Source: Muribaculaceae bacterium
GTDB lineage: Bacteria > Bacteroidota > Bacteroidia > Bacteroidales > Muribaculaceae
Length of the DNA stretch: 7,567 nucleotides
Assembly (NCBI GenBank): GCA_016287065.1
Contig: JAEEVB010000114.1
Location: forward strand, 1 to 7,567
Reading direction: 5' to 3'
Shown here: positions 1 through 5,565 of the stretch, one piece after another
Numbering within the stretch: the first letter of the stretch is position 1
How the letters are laid out: every line of letters begins with the position of its first letter
Made by a program: the position numbers and the translations under genes
Notes under the pieces: model-generated
Seen by the model: only the letters and a program-made list of their open reading frames with translations
Told to the model about the DNA's origin: nothing
Databases searched by the model: none

Positions 1-8
1 CTTTTCAT
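1..8 (-). CDS. Probable start of an unseen gene running left out of the window
   Basis: Only the first eight bases would be in the window: ATG at 8-6 followed by AAA AG, that is Met-Lys and then Arg or Ser. The start is inferred from context. An A-rich tract without a Shine-Dalgarno sequence lies directly upstream, as is usual in Bacteroidetes, and a promoter and structured leader on the same strand (9-272) point at it. Nothing can be said about the product. The ATG could be a chance triplet. Confidence 0.4.
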
Positions 9-57
9 ACTATATGTGTTTTAATTGTTATTGAATGCTTTGGTCAAGTGTCCTGGT

Positions 58-107
58 AAAAAAACGGTGCCTGCACTATTGCGCTGAGCAGGCAACAATG
101 CAGGCAC
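58..107 (-). terminator. Intrinsic terminator or attenuator ahead of the gene starting at position 8
   Basis: On the minus strand a perfect 9-bp stem (99-107 with 67-75) is followed after two bases by seven T (64-58). An inner TTGC/GCAA pairing (79-82 with 92-95) extends the hairpin. The shape is that of a rho-independent terminator. It lies downstream of the promoter at 241-272 and about 50 nt before the putative ATG at 8, so it may act as an attenuator. Alternatively it is a backup terminator for hflX. Confidence 0.72.
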
Positions 108-180
108 TATGCAATGGGGCACCAAAAGATGCCCTATTAGGGTGACTATGAGCAATATAAACTGCGACAGCAAACATCAT
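76..180 (-). CDS. Candidate 34-codon leader peptide (upstream ORF)
   Basis: A short ORF starts at a doubled ATG (180 and 177) after an A/T-rich stretch and ends at TAG (78-76). It encodes 34 residues, beginning MMFAVAVYIAHSHPN and ending in ACSAQ. His residues are at 11, 13 and 24 and Cys at 27 and 31, without a run of one amino acid as in classical trp or his leaders. Its 3' third and stop codon lie inside the terminator hairpin at 67-107, so a ribosome on it would disturb that hairpin. This geometry is the main argument for it. There is no homology evidence, and an ORF of this size can arise by chance. Confidence 0.35.
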   Translation of the reverse strand: MMFAVAVYIAHSHPNRASFGAPLHSACIVACSAQ

Positions 181-240
181 TTTAGCTTATATTTAAATAT
201 TTAGTATCACTGATTTTCATCAATCGATACCATACATTCG

Positions 241-272
241 CAAATATAAGTAAAAATGTGTAGAACTGCAAC
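241..272 (-). promoter_or_regulatory. Bacteroidetes-type promoter driving the leader at 9-236
   Basis: The minus strand reads TATATTTG at 248-241, a full match to the TAnnTTTG -7 box. Twenty bases upstream is GTTG (272-269), one mismatch from the TTTG -33 box. The 20-bp spacing equals that of the ompA and glutamine synthetase promoters in this window. Expected transcription start is near 236. Confidence 0.55.
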
Positions 273-354
273 TGTTTCGAGCAATATTGTTAAAAAAACA
301 CAGTAAAAATACCCCAAATCAGTCATTCGTTAATTTCAGATTACCAACCATTAA

Positions 355-386
355 AGGCTCAACCTCGCCCAAAGGGCGAATCGCCT
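355..386 (-). terminator. Possible terminator of hflX
   Basis: Just past the hflX stop is a perfect 6-bp stem TCGCCC/GGGCGA (365-370 with 374-379) with a 3-nt loop. An outer AGGC/GCCT pairing (355-358 with 383-386) reaches into the stop codon and is followed by TTTAA on the minus strand. The T-tract is poor, so this is weaker than the terminators of the other genes. The stronger hairpin at 58-107 could serve as backup. Confidence 0.4.
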
Positions 387-1624
387 CACTGCGGTAGGTC
401 GTCGTAGCGGTGGTAGAGGAAATCGTTGTAGGGGAATCGCTCGGCGTGAATGGCGCGGGCCTTCTCGTAGAGCATGTGCTTGAGTTCCTCGATGTTCTGC
501 TTTTTCTTGGCCGAGATGAAGACGCAGTTCTCGCCACCGAGGCGTGCCATCCAGGTCTCCTTGAGCTCGTCGAGCGGGATATTTTCGCGCTGGCGTGGGG
601 TGAGGTCGTCGGGGTCTTTCTCTACGTAGGTGAACTGGTCTATCTTGTTGAACACCATGATCATGTCCTTGTCGGTGGCGTTGCACACCTCCTGGAGGGT
701 CTTGTTCACCACCTCGATTTGCTCCTCGAACTGAGGATGCGAGATGTCGACCACATGCACGAGCAAATCGCTGTCGCGCACCTCGTCGAGGGTTGTCTTG
801 AACGACTTGACCAGGTGTGTGGGCAGCTTGCGGATGAAGCCTACGGTGTCGGTGAGCAGGAAGGGCAAGTTCTCGATGACCACCTTTCGCACCGTGGTGT
901 CGAGGGTGGCGAAGAGTTTGTTCTCGGCAAACACATCGCTCTTGCTCAGCACATTCATGAGGGTGGACTTGCCCACGTTGGTGTAGCCCACGAGGGCGAT
1001 GCGTGTGAGCTTGCCACGATTCTTGCGCTGAATCACCTTCTGCTTGTCCCAGTCGGCGAGTTTCTGCTTGAGCAGGGCAATCTTGGTCTTGACGATGCGG
1101 CGGTCGGTCTCGATTTGCTCCTCACCCGGGCCACGCATACCAATACCGCCTCGCTGACGCTCGAGGTGGGTCCACATGCCCGCCAGTCGCGGCAGCAGGT
1201 ACTGGTACTGCGCCAGCTCGACCTGCATCTTGGCGTTGGCGGTCTGGGCGCGACGGGCGAAGATGTCGAGAATGAGGCTGGTGCGGTCGAGTACCTTCAC
1301 CTTGACGGCTTTCTCGATGTTGGCCATTTGCTTGGGTGTGAGGTCGTCGTCGAAGATCACGAGGTTCACGTCGTTATTGGCCACGTAGTCGGCAATTTCC
1401 TCGAGTTTGCCCTTGCCCACAAAGGTGGTGCTGTTGGGGGCGTCGCAACGCTGGGTGAATTGCTTCACGGTGGTTGCTCCGGCAGTATCGGCCAGGAAGG
1501 CGAGTTCATCGAGGTATTCGCGGGCCTTGTTCTCGTTTTGTTGCGGTGTGATGAGCCCCACGAGCACTGCGTGCTCTTCTTCGGCGAGCTGGATGGTGCG
1601 TTTTTTGTCGTCAAGTAATCCCAT
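386..1624 (-). CDS. hflX: GTPase HflX (ribosome-associated, 412 aa)
   Basis: HflX is a cytoplasmic GTPase that binds the 50S subunit; in E. coli it splits stalled ribosomes during heat stress. The N-terminal HflX domain includes FVGKGKLEEI (69-78) and the family hallmark GGIGMRGPGE (159-168), after a helical stretch rich in Gln and Arg. The G domain is complete: G1 GYTNVGKST (213-221), G2 TLDTT (240-244), G3 DTVGF (259-263), G4 NKID (326-329), G5 SAKK (371-374). The length matches the family (about 400-430 aa). The ATG at 1624 is preceded almost directly by a 7-bp repeat array and has no Shine-Dalgarno sequence, which is normal here. It has its own promoter (1716-1748). The ompA-like gene upstream is separated by a terminator, so hflX is probably transcribed alone. 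Identification is firm; a role in heat stress in this organism is only inferred. Confidence 0.96.
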   Translation of the reverse strand: MGLLDDKKRTIQLAEEEHAVLVGLITPQQNENKAREYLDELAFLADTAGATTVKQFTQRCDAPNSTTFVGKGKLEEIADYVANNDVNLVIFDDDLTPKQMANIEKAVKVKVLDRTSLILDIFARRAQTANAKMQVELAQYQYLLPRLAGMWTHLERQRGGIGMRGPGEEQIETDRRIVKTKIALLKQKLADWDKQKVIQRKNRGKLTRIALVGYTNVGKSTLMNVLSKSDVFAENKLFATLDTTVRKVVIENLPFLLTDTVGFIRKLPTHLVKSFKTTLDEVRDSDLLVHVVDISHPQFEEQIEVVNKTLQEVCNATDKDMIMVFNKIDQFTYVEKDPDDLTPRQRENIPLDELKETWMARLGGENCVFISAKKKQNIEELKHMLYEKARAIHAERFPYNDFLYHRYDDLPQ

Positions 1625-1626
1625 AA

Positions 1627-1696
1627 GTTGTCAGATGTCAGTTGTCAGATGTCAGTTGTCAGATGACAGTTGTCAGTTATCAGGTGACAGTGAATG
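1627..1696 (-). repeat. Tandem 7-bp repeat array in the hflX leader (10 units)
   Basis: Ten units in exact 7-bp phase on the plus strand: GTTGTCA and GATGTCA alternate from 1627, then GATGACA, GTTGTCA, GTTATCA, GGTGACA and a final GTGAATG (1690-1696). G at unit position 1 holds in all ten; CA at the end holds in nine. The array ends two bases from the hflX ATG and lies wholly inside the predicted mRNA leader. Its period is not a multiple of three and it is not coding. Confidence 0.93.
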
Positions 1697-1715
1697 CGTT
1701 GTTAGTTTATTGCTA

Positions 1716-1748
1716 CAAAGTTAATAAAATTTTCTTAGAAATGCCACA
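1716..1748 (-). promoter_or_regulatory. hflX promoter
   Basis: The minus strand has TAACTTTG at 1723-1716, matching the Bacteroidetes -7 box TAnnTTTG. The best -33 candidate is TGTG (1748-1745), 21 bp upstream and one mismatch from TTTG. The start of transcription would be near 1711, giving a leader of about 85 nt that contains the whole 7-bp repeat array. Confidence 0.6.
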
Positions 1749-1759
1749 CTCCCACCCCA

Positions 1760-1798
1760 TAAAAGAATGGCTCCCGCAGCCAGCGCCACAGGAGCCAT
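1760..1798 (-). terminator. Rho-independent terminator of the ompA-like gene
   Basis: About 45 nt past the stop codon the minus strand has ATGGCTCC (1798-1791) pairing perfectly with GGAGCCAT (1774-1767). Inner pairs including G-U wobbles continue the stem to a GCTG tetraloop (1784-1781), about 14 pairs in all. TCTTTTA follows (1766-1760). It isolates the ompA-like gene from hflX. Confidence 0.82.
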
Positions 1799-1843
1799 AT
1801 AGAAGAGATATTTAATCAGTTACGGTAAAAGCAATGATTCATC

Positions 1844-3082
1844 TTACTGCTTGTCGTCGTTGATGGTGCAAACCGACACGCGGTTCCACTCGAGTTCGCT
1901 GAACATGTTGCCGATACCCTGGCCTTCAGCATTGATGCGGTTAGCCTTGATACCATACTTGTTCACGAGCATGTCCTTAACGGCGGCAGCGCGGTTGTTG
2001 GCGAGCTTGATGTTGTTTTCGAGCGGGCCTTCGGGTGAAGCATAACCCTTGATGTCGACGGTAGCGTCTTTGTGGTTCTTCAGATAGATAGCCACGCGCT
2101 CCACGTTAGGCTGCTGGTCGCGGGTGATGTCCCACTTGTTCACTTTGAAGAACACGTTGGTCATCAGCTGTTCGCCGGTCTTGTCGATTTCAACCACCTT
2201 GTTCTTGAGCTGCTTGCAAGCCTCGAGGTCGCGAGCGAGCTGGTCGGCACGAGCGTTAGCAGCGTTGAGGTCGGCCTGAGCCTTGCTCAGCTGGTTGCGC
2301 AGATCGTTGATCTTGCCATTGAGCACGTCGATGTCTTCCTGAGAGTAACGGTAGGGGCACAGTGTCATGTAGTGCTCGCCGTTGCTGTTCTTGAAGTGAT
2401 AGGTAACGCCCACTTCCATTTCAACCAGTGCGTTGTTAGCGTTGTAGCGGCTAGTCTGCACATTGCGGCCAGCATCTACCTTGCGGTTCATGTCACGCAT
2501 CACATTGGGGTTGTCCTTGCATCCGTTCATGTCCCACAGCACCGAGGGCTTCAGAGAGATGGTCCAAGCCTTCGACTCGCCGAGGTTGAAATTGAAGTTC
2601 ACACCATACTTGGTGTACCATGAGTTCTCGTCGCTGTTGTCGATACCATGCTGATAAGCGTGGAGCCAGCCGGCACCAGCCACAGCCTCGACCTCGACAA
2701 AGCGGGGAGCACCCTTGTAGCCACCAAACAGGTTAGACAGATTGAAGGCACCAAATGCGCCTACAAACTGATGGTCGAACCAGTTAACACTCTTGCCAGC
2801 AAAGGGAGCCCAAGGGGTACGATAATCGTTCCAGCTCGAAGTGTTAATAGTCCATTCACCTTCAAGACCTAACCCCAGGACGGGAGTAATCTGCTTGCGA
2901 ACTTCGAGACCGAAGATGCCGCGAGCGTTCTTGAAGAATGCATAGTGTTGGAAAGGTGATACAGCACCGCCCTTGAGCGTGATAGACATGTTATCGAAAG
3001 CCTTGCTTCCCTGAACAGTAGTCTGAGCCTGGGCTGCTGCAAAGCCGAATAATACGGCAGTTAACAGAATAATTTTTTTCAT
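1844..3082 (-). CDS. OmpA-family outer-membrane protein with N-terminal beta-barrel (412 aa)
   Basis: Residues 1-20 form a Sec signal peptide: MKK, a hydrophobic core, then AAAQAQ with cleavage probably after AQA. About 28-232 show alternating aromatic and glycine-rich strands typical of a small outer-membrane beta-barrel. About 248-295 is a heptad-rich coiled-coil linker (NDLRNQLSKAQADLNAANAR). About 307-406 is the OmpA C-terminal domain, which anchors such proteins non-covalently to peptidoglycan. Within it GYASPEG (346-352) and LANNRAAAVKDML (360-372) match the family core. Arg364 is kept, but the Asp expected in the GHTD-type motif is Ser349. The end (NRVSVCTIND) is normal, so the gene is complete. 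It has its own promoter and terminator, suggesting a monocistronic, perhaps strongly expressed, structural protein. Family placement is firm; no specific gene name is justified. Confidence 0.93.
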   Translation of the reverse strand: MKKIILLTAVLFGFAAAQAQTTVQGSKAFDNMSITLKGGAVSPFQHYAFFKNARGIFGLEVRKQITPVLGLGLEGEWTINTSSWNDYRTPWAPFAGKSVNWFDHQFVGAFGAFNLSNLFGGYKGAPRFVEVEAVAGAGWLHAYQHGIDNSDENSWYTKYGVNFNFNLGESKAWTISLKPSVLWDMNGCKDNPNVMRDMNRKVDAGRNVQTSRYNANNALVEMEVGVTYHFKNSNGEHYMTLCPYRYSQEDIDVLNGKINDLRNQLSKAQADLNAANARADQLARDLEACKQLKNKVVEIDKTGEQLMTNVFFKVNKWDITRDQQPNVERVAIYLKNHKDATVDIKGYASPEGPLENNIKLANNRAAAVKDMLVNKYGIKANRINAEGQGIGNMFSELEWNRVSVCTINDDKQ

Positions 3083-3123
3083 AGTTCTAATAATAAAAAA
3101 TTAGTACAATCTATAAAACTTGA

Positions 3124-3155
3124 CAAAATTAGTCAATTTTTTAGTTCCCACCAAA
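3124..3155 (-). promoter_or_regulatory. Promoter of the ompA-like gene
   Basis: A perfect Bacteroidetes promoter on the minus strand: TTTG (3155-3152), 20 bp, TAATTTTG (3131-3124). Transcription should start near 3119, giving a leader of about 36 nt that is A/T-rich up to the ATG. The -7 box sits in an inverted repeat, TTGAC (3120-3124) and GTCAA (3132-3136) with a 7-bp centre, which could be a regulator site or chance. Confidence 0.78.
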
Positions 3156-3310
3156 TATTGCGACAATTTTCAAGCAAAAACCGACCGAAGTGCTATTGAC
3201 AATAGTTGAACTAAAGTGCACTGGTAGCGCTAGGCCGACAAGCCTCTCTAGCCAAGCTACAGGGACTAGCCAGATGCCTAATTTTCAAGGTCGGCAGATG
3301 GGCCAAATCA
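3156..3310. other. Intergenic spacer without recognised gene
   Basis: This spacer separates the glutamine synthetase terminator from the ompA promoter. It is less A/T-rich than other spacers. The heptamer CTAGCCA occurs twice, at 3248-3254 and 3266-3272, and small AGGC/GCCT pairings are possible nearby. I see no convincing ORF, tRNA or named RNA family; an unknown small RNA cannot be excluded. Confidence 0.4.
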
Positions 3311-3347
3311 TAAAAAAGCCGGGGCGAAGGATATCGCCTCGGCTTTT
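3311..3347 (-). terminator. Strong terminator of the glutamine synthetase gene
   Basis: The arms AAAAGCCGGGGCGA (3314-3327) and TCGCCTCGGCTTTT (3334-3347) pair over 14 positions with one mismatch (a wobble in one strand) and a 6-nt loop. The minus-strand product ends in a run of six T. A shorter T-run on the other strand means it may work in both directions. It lies 27 bases past the stop codon. Confidence 0.92.
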
Positions 3348-3374
3348 GATGAGATGTTATAGAGTTACAAGTGT

Positions 3375-4880
3375 TTAGCCGCAGTGGAAGTAGGTGGTGA
3401 CGAGCTTCTGCAGTTCTTCGGGCTTGTTCTCGATGTCGCGGCGCAGTGTAGCGTCGTCGAAGTCGCGCAACTGCTTGATGATGCCGTCGATCATAGCGGG
3501 GCTGAACACGTCGTGCTCCTCGAAGACGCTGCGCATCTTCTCGAGGCAGTCGGCCGAAGCCACGCAGCTGTCGGGCAGCTGAGCGAGTTGCTCGAGACGG
3601 CCTTCGTTGGCCTTGTCGTGAATGTTGACATCGACATAGGTGCGCTTGGCCACCTCGAGTGCATCCTGCATCTCGAAACCGTGACGGCAAGCCACACAGA
3701 GGCCAGCGATGAGCTGATAGATGTCGGCCGAGCCGTCGGGCGAACGCATCTCCACCGTCTGCTTGAGCGAGGTGTCGTAGTTGCTCACGCCCTCGAGGGG
3801 ATTGGCCTTGGAGCACATGTCAACACCAGCGGTCCAGCCGAGAGGCACGCGCACGAGCACGGAGCGGTTGCGGTCGCCCCAGCACACGTTGGTGGGAGCC
3901 TCCTGGTGGGGCACCAGACGGAAGTAGGCCATAGGATTCTTGTTGCCAAAGGCAGGGATAGCGGGAGCGAGGTCCATCATGCCGGCAATCATGCGACGTG
4001 CATCGTCGCTCAGAGCACCGTTGCTCACCATCATGTTCTTGCCATCCTTCATCATGCGCATGTGGATGTGCAGACCCGAACCGGCCTTGCCCACAGTGAT
4101 CTTGGGAGCGAAGGTGACGTTGAGGCCCATCTGATAGGCGAGATTGCGGATGACCCACTTGGCGATCATGAGCTGGTCGGCAGCCTGCTGTGCGGGCACG
4201 GGGAGGAACTCGATCTCGTTTTGCTCATAGGTGTAGCCATCTTGGGTGAAGTTGCCCACCTCGCTGTGGCCGTACTTGATCTGGCCACCAGTCTGGGCCA
4301 CATATTTCATGCACAGGGTGCGGAAGTCGTTGGCCTTGGCATAGGGAGCCGACTCATGGTAGCCGCGCTGGTCGACAGCGGGATACAATTCTTCGTCGCT
4401 GAAAATGACATAGTATTCGAGCTCACCCATGGCGTGATACTCCATGCCAGTGACTTCGCGGAAGGCGTCGCAAGCCTTCTTGAGGGTGTTCTCGGGCGAA
4501 CTCTCGAGTGGATTGCCGTCTTTGTCGAAGAAGGAGCACAGCATGCACAGGGTGGGAATTTCGTTGAAGGGATCGAGGAAGGCAGTGCGGTAACGAGGCA
4601 TCACATAGAGGTCGCTGCTACCAGCCTGGATGAACGAGAACAGACTCGAGCCGTCGACGCGCTCGCCACAGGTGAGAATGGTCTCGAGGTAGTCGAGGTT
4701 GTTGATGACGAAGTTGAGGGTCTTGAGCTTGCCGTCGCCAGCAGGATACATGAAATTGACCATCTTGATATCGTTATCCTCGATGTATTTGATAATGTCG
4801 GCCTTGGTGAATTGCGAAGCCGGCTTTTGAAGTGCTGCCACCAGATGGTTGGCATTGAGCATCAATTCTTTATTCTCCAT
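3375..4880 (-). CDS. glnA: Type I glutamine synthetase (501 aa)
   Basis: Glutamine synthetase joins ammonia to glutamate using ATP. Family landmarks appear in order: VDGSSL (75-80), the metal-binding MGELEYYV (151-158; Glu153, Glu155), a Glu-rich segment EVGN...EQNEIEF (207-225), GSGLHIHMRM (267-276; His271), NPMAYFRLVPHQEAP (315-329; Arg321, Glu327), DRNRSVLVRVP (336-346), and VEMRSPDGSAD (376-386; Glu377, Arg379). The usual NPYL after RxPD is replaced, and no adenylylation-type Tyr motif is visible, so control by GlnE-type adenylylation is unlikely. I chose ATG 4880 because the in-frame ATG at 4985 lies upstream of the promoter (4943-4974) and adds a non-family N-terminus. It is monocistronic between its own promoter and terminator. 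Bacteroidales often also have the unrelated-length GSIII (GlnN), so this copy may be secondary or act on a related substrate such as a gamma-glutamyl amine. The symbol is by family, not proven orthology. Confidence 0.9.
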   Translation of the reverse strand: MENKELMLNANHLVAALQKPASQFTKADIIKYIEDNDIKMVNFMYPAGDGKLKTLNFVINNLDYLETILTCGERVDGSSLFSFIQAGSSDLYVMPRYRTAFLDPFNEIPTLCMLCSFFDKDGNPLESSPENTLKKACDAFREVTGMEYHAMGELEYYVIFSDEELYPAVDQRGYHESAPYAKANDFRTLCMKYVAQTGGQIKYGHSEVGNFTQDGYTYEQNEIEFLPVPAQQAADQLMIAKWVIRNLAYQMGLNVTFAPKITVGKAGSGLHIHMRMMKDGKNMMVSNGALSDDARRMIAGMMDLAPAIPAFGNKNPMAYFRLVPHQEAPTNVCWGDRNRSVLVRVPLGWTAGVDMCSKANPLEGVSNYDTSLKQTVEMRSPDGSADIYQLIAGLCVACRHGFEMQDALEVAKRTYVDVNIHDKANEGRLEQLAQLPDSCVASADCLEKMRSVFEEHDVFSPAMIDGIIKQLRDFDDATLRRDIENKPEELQKLVTTYFHCG

Positions 4881-4942
4881 AGAAAAGTGTTTTAAGGATG
4901 TTATAAGTCGGTTTATAGAATAATTGATATGAATTGGGAAGA

Positions 4943-4974
4943 CAAATTTAGTGCTTTTATTGCAACTGACCAAA
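4943..4974 (-). promoter_or_regulatory. Promoter of the glutamine synthetase gene
   Basis: A perfect Bacteroidetes promoter on the minus strand: TTTG (4974-4971), 20 bp, TAAATTTG (4950-4943). Start of transcription is expected near 4938, giving a leader of about 57 nt. An inverted repeat TGCAA-N9-TTGCA (4961-4965 and 4975-4979) flanks the -33 box and overlaps the spacer. It is a possible operator, unproven. Confidence 0.8.
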
Positions 4975-5002
4975 TTGCATCGCACGAAAAGCGCAGAAAA
5001 CA

Positions 5003-5037
5003 GTTGTTAGTTTTCAGTTTTCAGTTGTCAGTGGACA
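5003..5037 (-). repeat. Tandem 7-bp repeat array after folK (5 units)
   Basis: Five in-phase units on the plus strand: GTTGTTA, GTTTTCA, GTTTTCA, GTTGTCA and the terminal GTGGACA. The consensus, orientation and GTGrA-type last unit match the arrays at 1627 and 5494. It lies four bases past the folK stop and about 28 bases upstream of the glutamine synthetase -33 box. Confidence 0.87.
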
Positions 5038-5041
5038 GATT

Positions 5042-5491
5042 TTATTTGGTGGGGAGAGGGGCACCGGTGAGGGGGTGCAGCCAGTTGGGGTTGAGCTCGC
5101 GCATGAGCAGATAGAAGAAGTCGCGGTCCATGAGGTGGCGGTGAGGGACTGTGAGCTCGGGGGTGTCGATGACCAGGTCGTCGATGGCCATGATGTCGAT
5201 ATCGACCAGGCGGTCGACGTAGCCACCTTGGGCATCGCGATGAGCGGCACTGCCCAGCTGGCGCTCAATGTCGTGAAGCCACTGGAGCATGTCGTGCGGT
5301 TCGAGGGCACTGCGCAGCATCACACCTACATTCACGAAGCGATGGGCCGACTCAAAGCCCCAGGGCTCGCTCTCCATCATGCGGGTCACGGCACAGCCAC
5401 CAGTGCCTGCACTGAGTGCCACAATGGCGCGGCGCAGGTTGGCACGGGCATCGCCCAAGTTTGAACCTATGTTGAGGTAGTAGGTGTGCAT
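5042..5491 (-). CDS. folK: HPPK: 6-hydroxymethyl-7,8-dihydropterin pyrophosphokinase (149 aa)
   Basis: HPPK transfers pyrophosphate from ATP to 6-hydroxymethyl-7,8-dihydropterin, the step before dihydropteroate synthase in folate synthesis. Motifs seen: NIGSNLGD (7-14), SEPWGF (41-46) with the F-N pair Phe52/Asn54, GYVDRLVDIDIM (90-101) holding the two magnesium-binding aspartates (Asp97, Asp99) and Arg94, and PHRHLMDRDF (116-125). The usual GR after the IE helix is GS here (80-81), with Arg85 perhaps taking the role of the loop arginine. The length is slightly short of typical HPPK (about 155-165 aa) but complete. No other folate gene is adjacent. It follows infB by 139 bases with a hairpin between and no clear promoter, so it may depend on read-through. 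Repeat arrays abut both ends. Confidence 0.94.
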   Translation of the reverse strand: MHTYYLNIGSNLGDARANLRRAIVALSAGTGGCAVTRMMESEPWGFESAHRFVNVGVMLRSALEPHDMLQWLHDIERQLGSAAHRDAQGGYVDRLVDIDIMAIDDLVIDTPELTVPHRHLMDRDFFYLLMRELNPNWLHPLTGAPLPTK

Positions 5492-5493
5492 GA

Positions 5494-5535
5494 GTTTTCA
5501 GCTTTCAGTAGTCAGTTTTCAGTTATCAGTGAACA
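5494..5535 (-). repeat. Tandem 7-bp repeat array before folK (6 units)
   Basis: Six in-phase units on the plus strand: GTTTTCA, GCTTTCA, GTAGTCA, GTTTTCA, GTTATCA and the terminal GTGAACA. It begins two bases from the folK ATG, so it forms the immediate 5' leader. Same consensus, orientation and end unit as the arrays at 1627 and 5003. Confidence 0.9.
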
Positions 5536-5558
5536 ATCTCAAAATGACTGACAACTGA
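5519..5558. repeat. Inverted copy of the 7-bp repeat forming a hairpin upstream of folK
   Basis: ACTGACAACTGA (5547-5558) is the reverse complement, with one mismatch, of TCAGTTATCAGT (5519-5530) in the adjacent array. The result is a 12-bp imperfect stem around a 16-nt loop. There is no T-run, so it does not resemble an intrinsic terminator. It could influence folK translation or read-through, or be a remnant of the element that made the array. Confidence 0.7.
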
Positions 5559-5565
5559 TTTCATG

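Larger units (their letters stand above)
9..236 (-). promoter_or_regulatory. Long structured 5' leader of the unseen left-hand gene
   Basis: The span between the promoter at 241-272 and the ATG at 8 is about 228 nt, far longer than the other leaders here (roughly 35-85 nt). It holds the candidate leader ORF, a hairpin GGGCA/TGCCC (117-121 with 130-134), and the terminator (67-107). The segment 118-123 is perfectly complementary to 66-71 (GGTGCC/GGCACC in the RNA). That pairing excludes the terminator stem, a possible antiterminator. Regulation is inferred from structure only, and I did not recognise a named riboswitch. Confidence 0.45.

Noticed and set aside
410..1618. 402-codon open frame on the plus strand opposite hflX
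   Set aside because: It is in codon register with hflX on the opposite strand and exists because the gene avoids TTA, CTA and TCA codons. The translation is His/Val/Leu-rich without any family signature.
1627..1696. CRISPR array
   Set aside because: The units are 7 bp with no spacers between them; CRISPR repeats are about 23-40 bp separated by unique spacers.
2072..2623. 183-codon open frame opposite the ompA-like gene
   Set aside because: Also in codon register with the real gene, and produced by its codon bias; no promoter or domain supports it.
3191..3816. Minus-strand frame of about 200 codons (3211-3816) running over the end of glutamine synthetase
   Set aside because: It overlaps the glutamine synthetase coding region out of frame, crosses its terminator, and has a low-complexity Arg/Ala-rich translation.
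3384..4895. 503-codon open frame on the plus strand opposite glutamine synthetase
   Set aside because: Same codon-register artefact; the sense frame has all glutamine synthetase motifs and the antisense product resembles nothing known to me.
4881..4985. 35-residue N-terminal extension of glutamine synthetase from an ATG at 4985
   Set aside because: The upstream ATG lies before both promoter boxes, so it would not be in the mRNA, and the extension is unlike the family.
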